Assembly (NCBI RefSeq): GCF_900106075.1
Contig: NZ_LT629794.1
Location: 3,118,501 to 3,182,500, forward strand
DNA: 64,000 nt
Source of the DNA: Polaribacter sp. Hel1_33_78
GTDB lineage: Bacteria > Bacteroidota > Bacteroidia > Flavobacteriales > Flavobacteriaceae
Direction: 5' to 3'
Below the pieces are notes generated by a model. It was not told where the DNA came from. It did not search any database and saw nothing but the letters and a program-made list of their open reading frames with translations. Of the stretch, positions 63,597 to 64,000 are shown one piece after another (the stretch's first letter is position 1; every line of letters starts with the position of its first letter). Made by a program: the position numbers and the translations under genes.

Positions 63597-64000
63597 GCCT
63601 TGCACAAAAGCCTTTAAAAAGAGATTTACTTCCGGACTATTTTAATATTTTGCTTACTTCCATTTTTACACCAAAGTACTTTTTTAAAAACGAGTATTCT
63701 TCTAGGAAAAATAGAGCTAAATTTGTCAGCTATCCTTCAAACCAATTGAATACATAAACTGCACTTCCCTAAAAGATATAACCTAAACGTTTACATCAAT
63801 ATAATTGATATTATTTCATTATATACATAACTTTAAAAACTTCACCCTTAGTAATTAATTTTGTAATTATAAGAACATAACTTTCTTTTTTACTTTAAAA
63901 TTTGAGAGGGAAAACTATTGAATTATAAAAATAATTAAAATACAAATTTACCTGTAGAATTTTAACATTTCTAAAGTTAAGAATTAGAGTAAACAAAAAA
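63597..64000. other. 404-base stretch at window end without a recognised gene
   Basis: Very AT-rich, with no frame that looks protein-coding, no clear promoter and no repeat. A plus-strand frame running out of the tRNA ends at 63757 and looks incidental. Confidence 0.5.

Noticed and set aside
63458..63757. 99-codon frame starting in the tRNA promoter
   Set aside because: It runs through tRNA-Leu and its terminator in frame, so it cannot be a real gene.

Overview
The window comes from an AT-rich bacterial chromosome that looks like a marine Flavobacteriaceae, close to Polaribacter or Tenacibaculum. The evidence is Bacteroidota-type promoters (TAnnTTTG at -7, usually without Shine-Dalgarno sites), TonB-dependent receptors paired with downstream lipoproteins, DUF6427/DUF6341 genes beside upp, and a GXHH-type isoleucyl-tRNA synthetase. 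No phage, CRISPR, intact insertion sequence or rRNA was seen. There is one tRNA gene, tRNA-Leu(CAA).

Region 1-11.2 kb: the end of an M16-type peptidase, an EamA transporter and a small heavy-metal-binding lipoprotein, then a phosphate-acquisition block. This block holds a TonB-dependent receptor with a duplicated beta-helix lipoprotein on the minus strand, and divergently an OprO/P-type porin and a PiT-PhoU phosphate transporter. Promoters of the receptor, the porin and the transporter, plus a second receptor/lipoprotein pair at 36.3-40.5 kb, share TAA-containing hexamers repeated every 11 bp. In all four the hexamers sit in the same register, 30 and 41 bases before the -7 TTTG, like a Pho box. 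This is the most interesting signal here: it predicts a four-promoter regulon with two uncharacterised outer-membrane uptake modules. A candidate small RNA lies between the divergent promoters.

Region 11.2-34 kb: mostly housekeeping genes. uvrC is coupled to a patatin/Omp85 esterase. Then come lspA, a DksA-like protein, ileS, a DnaJ-TerB protein, a bacilliredoxin, an HD phosphohydrolase, an AraC regulator with a 61-residue partner, a secreted protein preceded by a 38-residue membrane peptide, a crotonase, a sensor kinase, a MATE exporter, a universal stress protein, an AddB-like nuclease, a nitrilase-family amidase and a GNAT acetyltransferase.

Region 34-52 kb: lipid genes (acyl-ACP desaturase, PlsC), the second receptor/lipoprotein pair, pgi with an M23 lipoprotein, an aromatic amino acid catabolic run (hmgA, hppD, a 47-residue membrane peptide, tryptophan dioxygenase), and an iron-sulfur/redox group (Mrp, NifU-like, type-2 ferredoxin-NADP reductase). 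Two intergenic elements with inverted ends and a shared 14-base core lie near 34.0 and 49.6 kb.

Region 52-64 kb: trmB, DUF6341, DUF6427, upp, a second EamA transporter, then yicC-gmk-nadD, an M23 protein, a GH3-family protein, a 28-residue peptide and queD. The window ends with a lipocalin-like lipoprotein, pth, rplY-prs and tRNA-Leu. Several gene starts are shortened here because a -7 promoter motif lies inside or downstream of the longest open frame.
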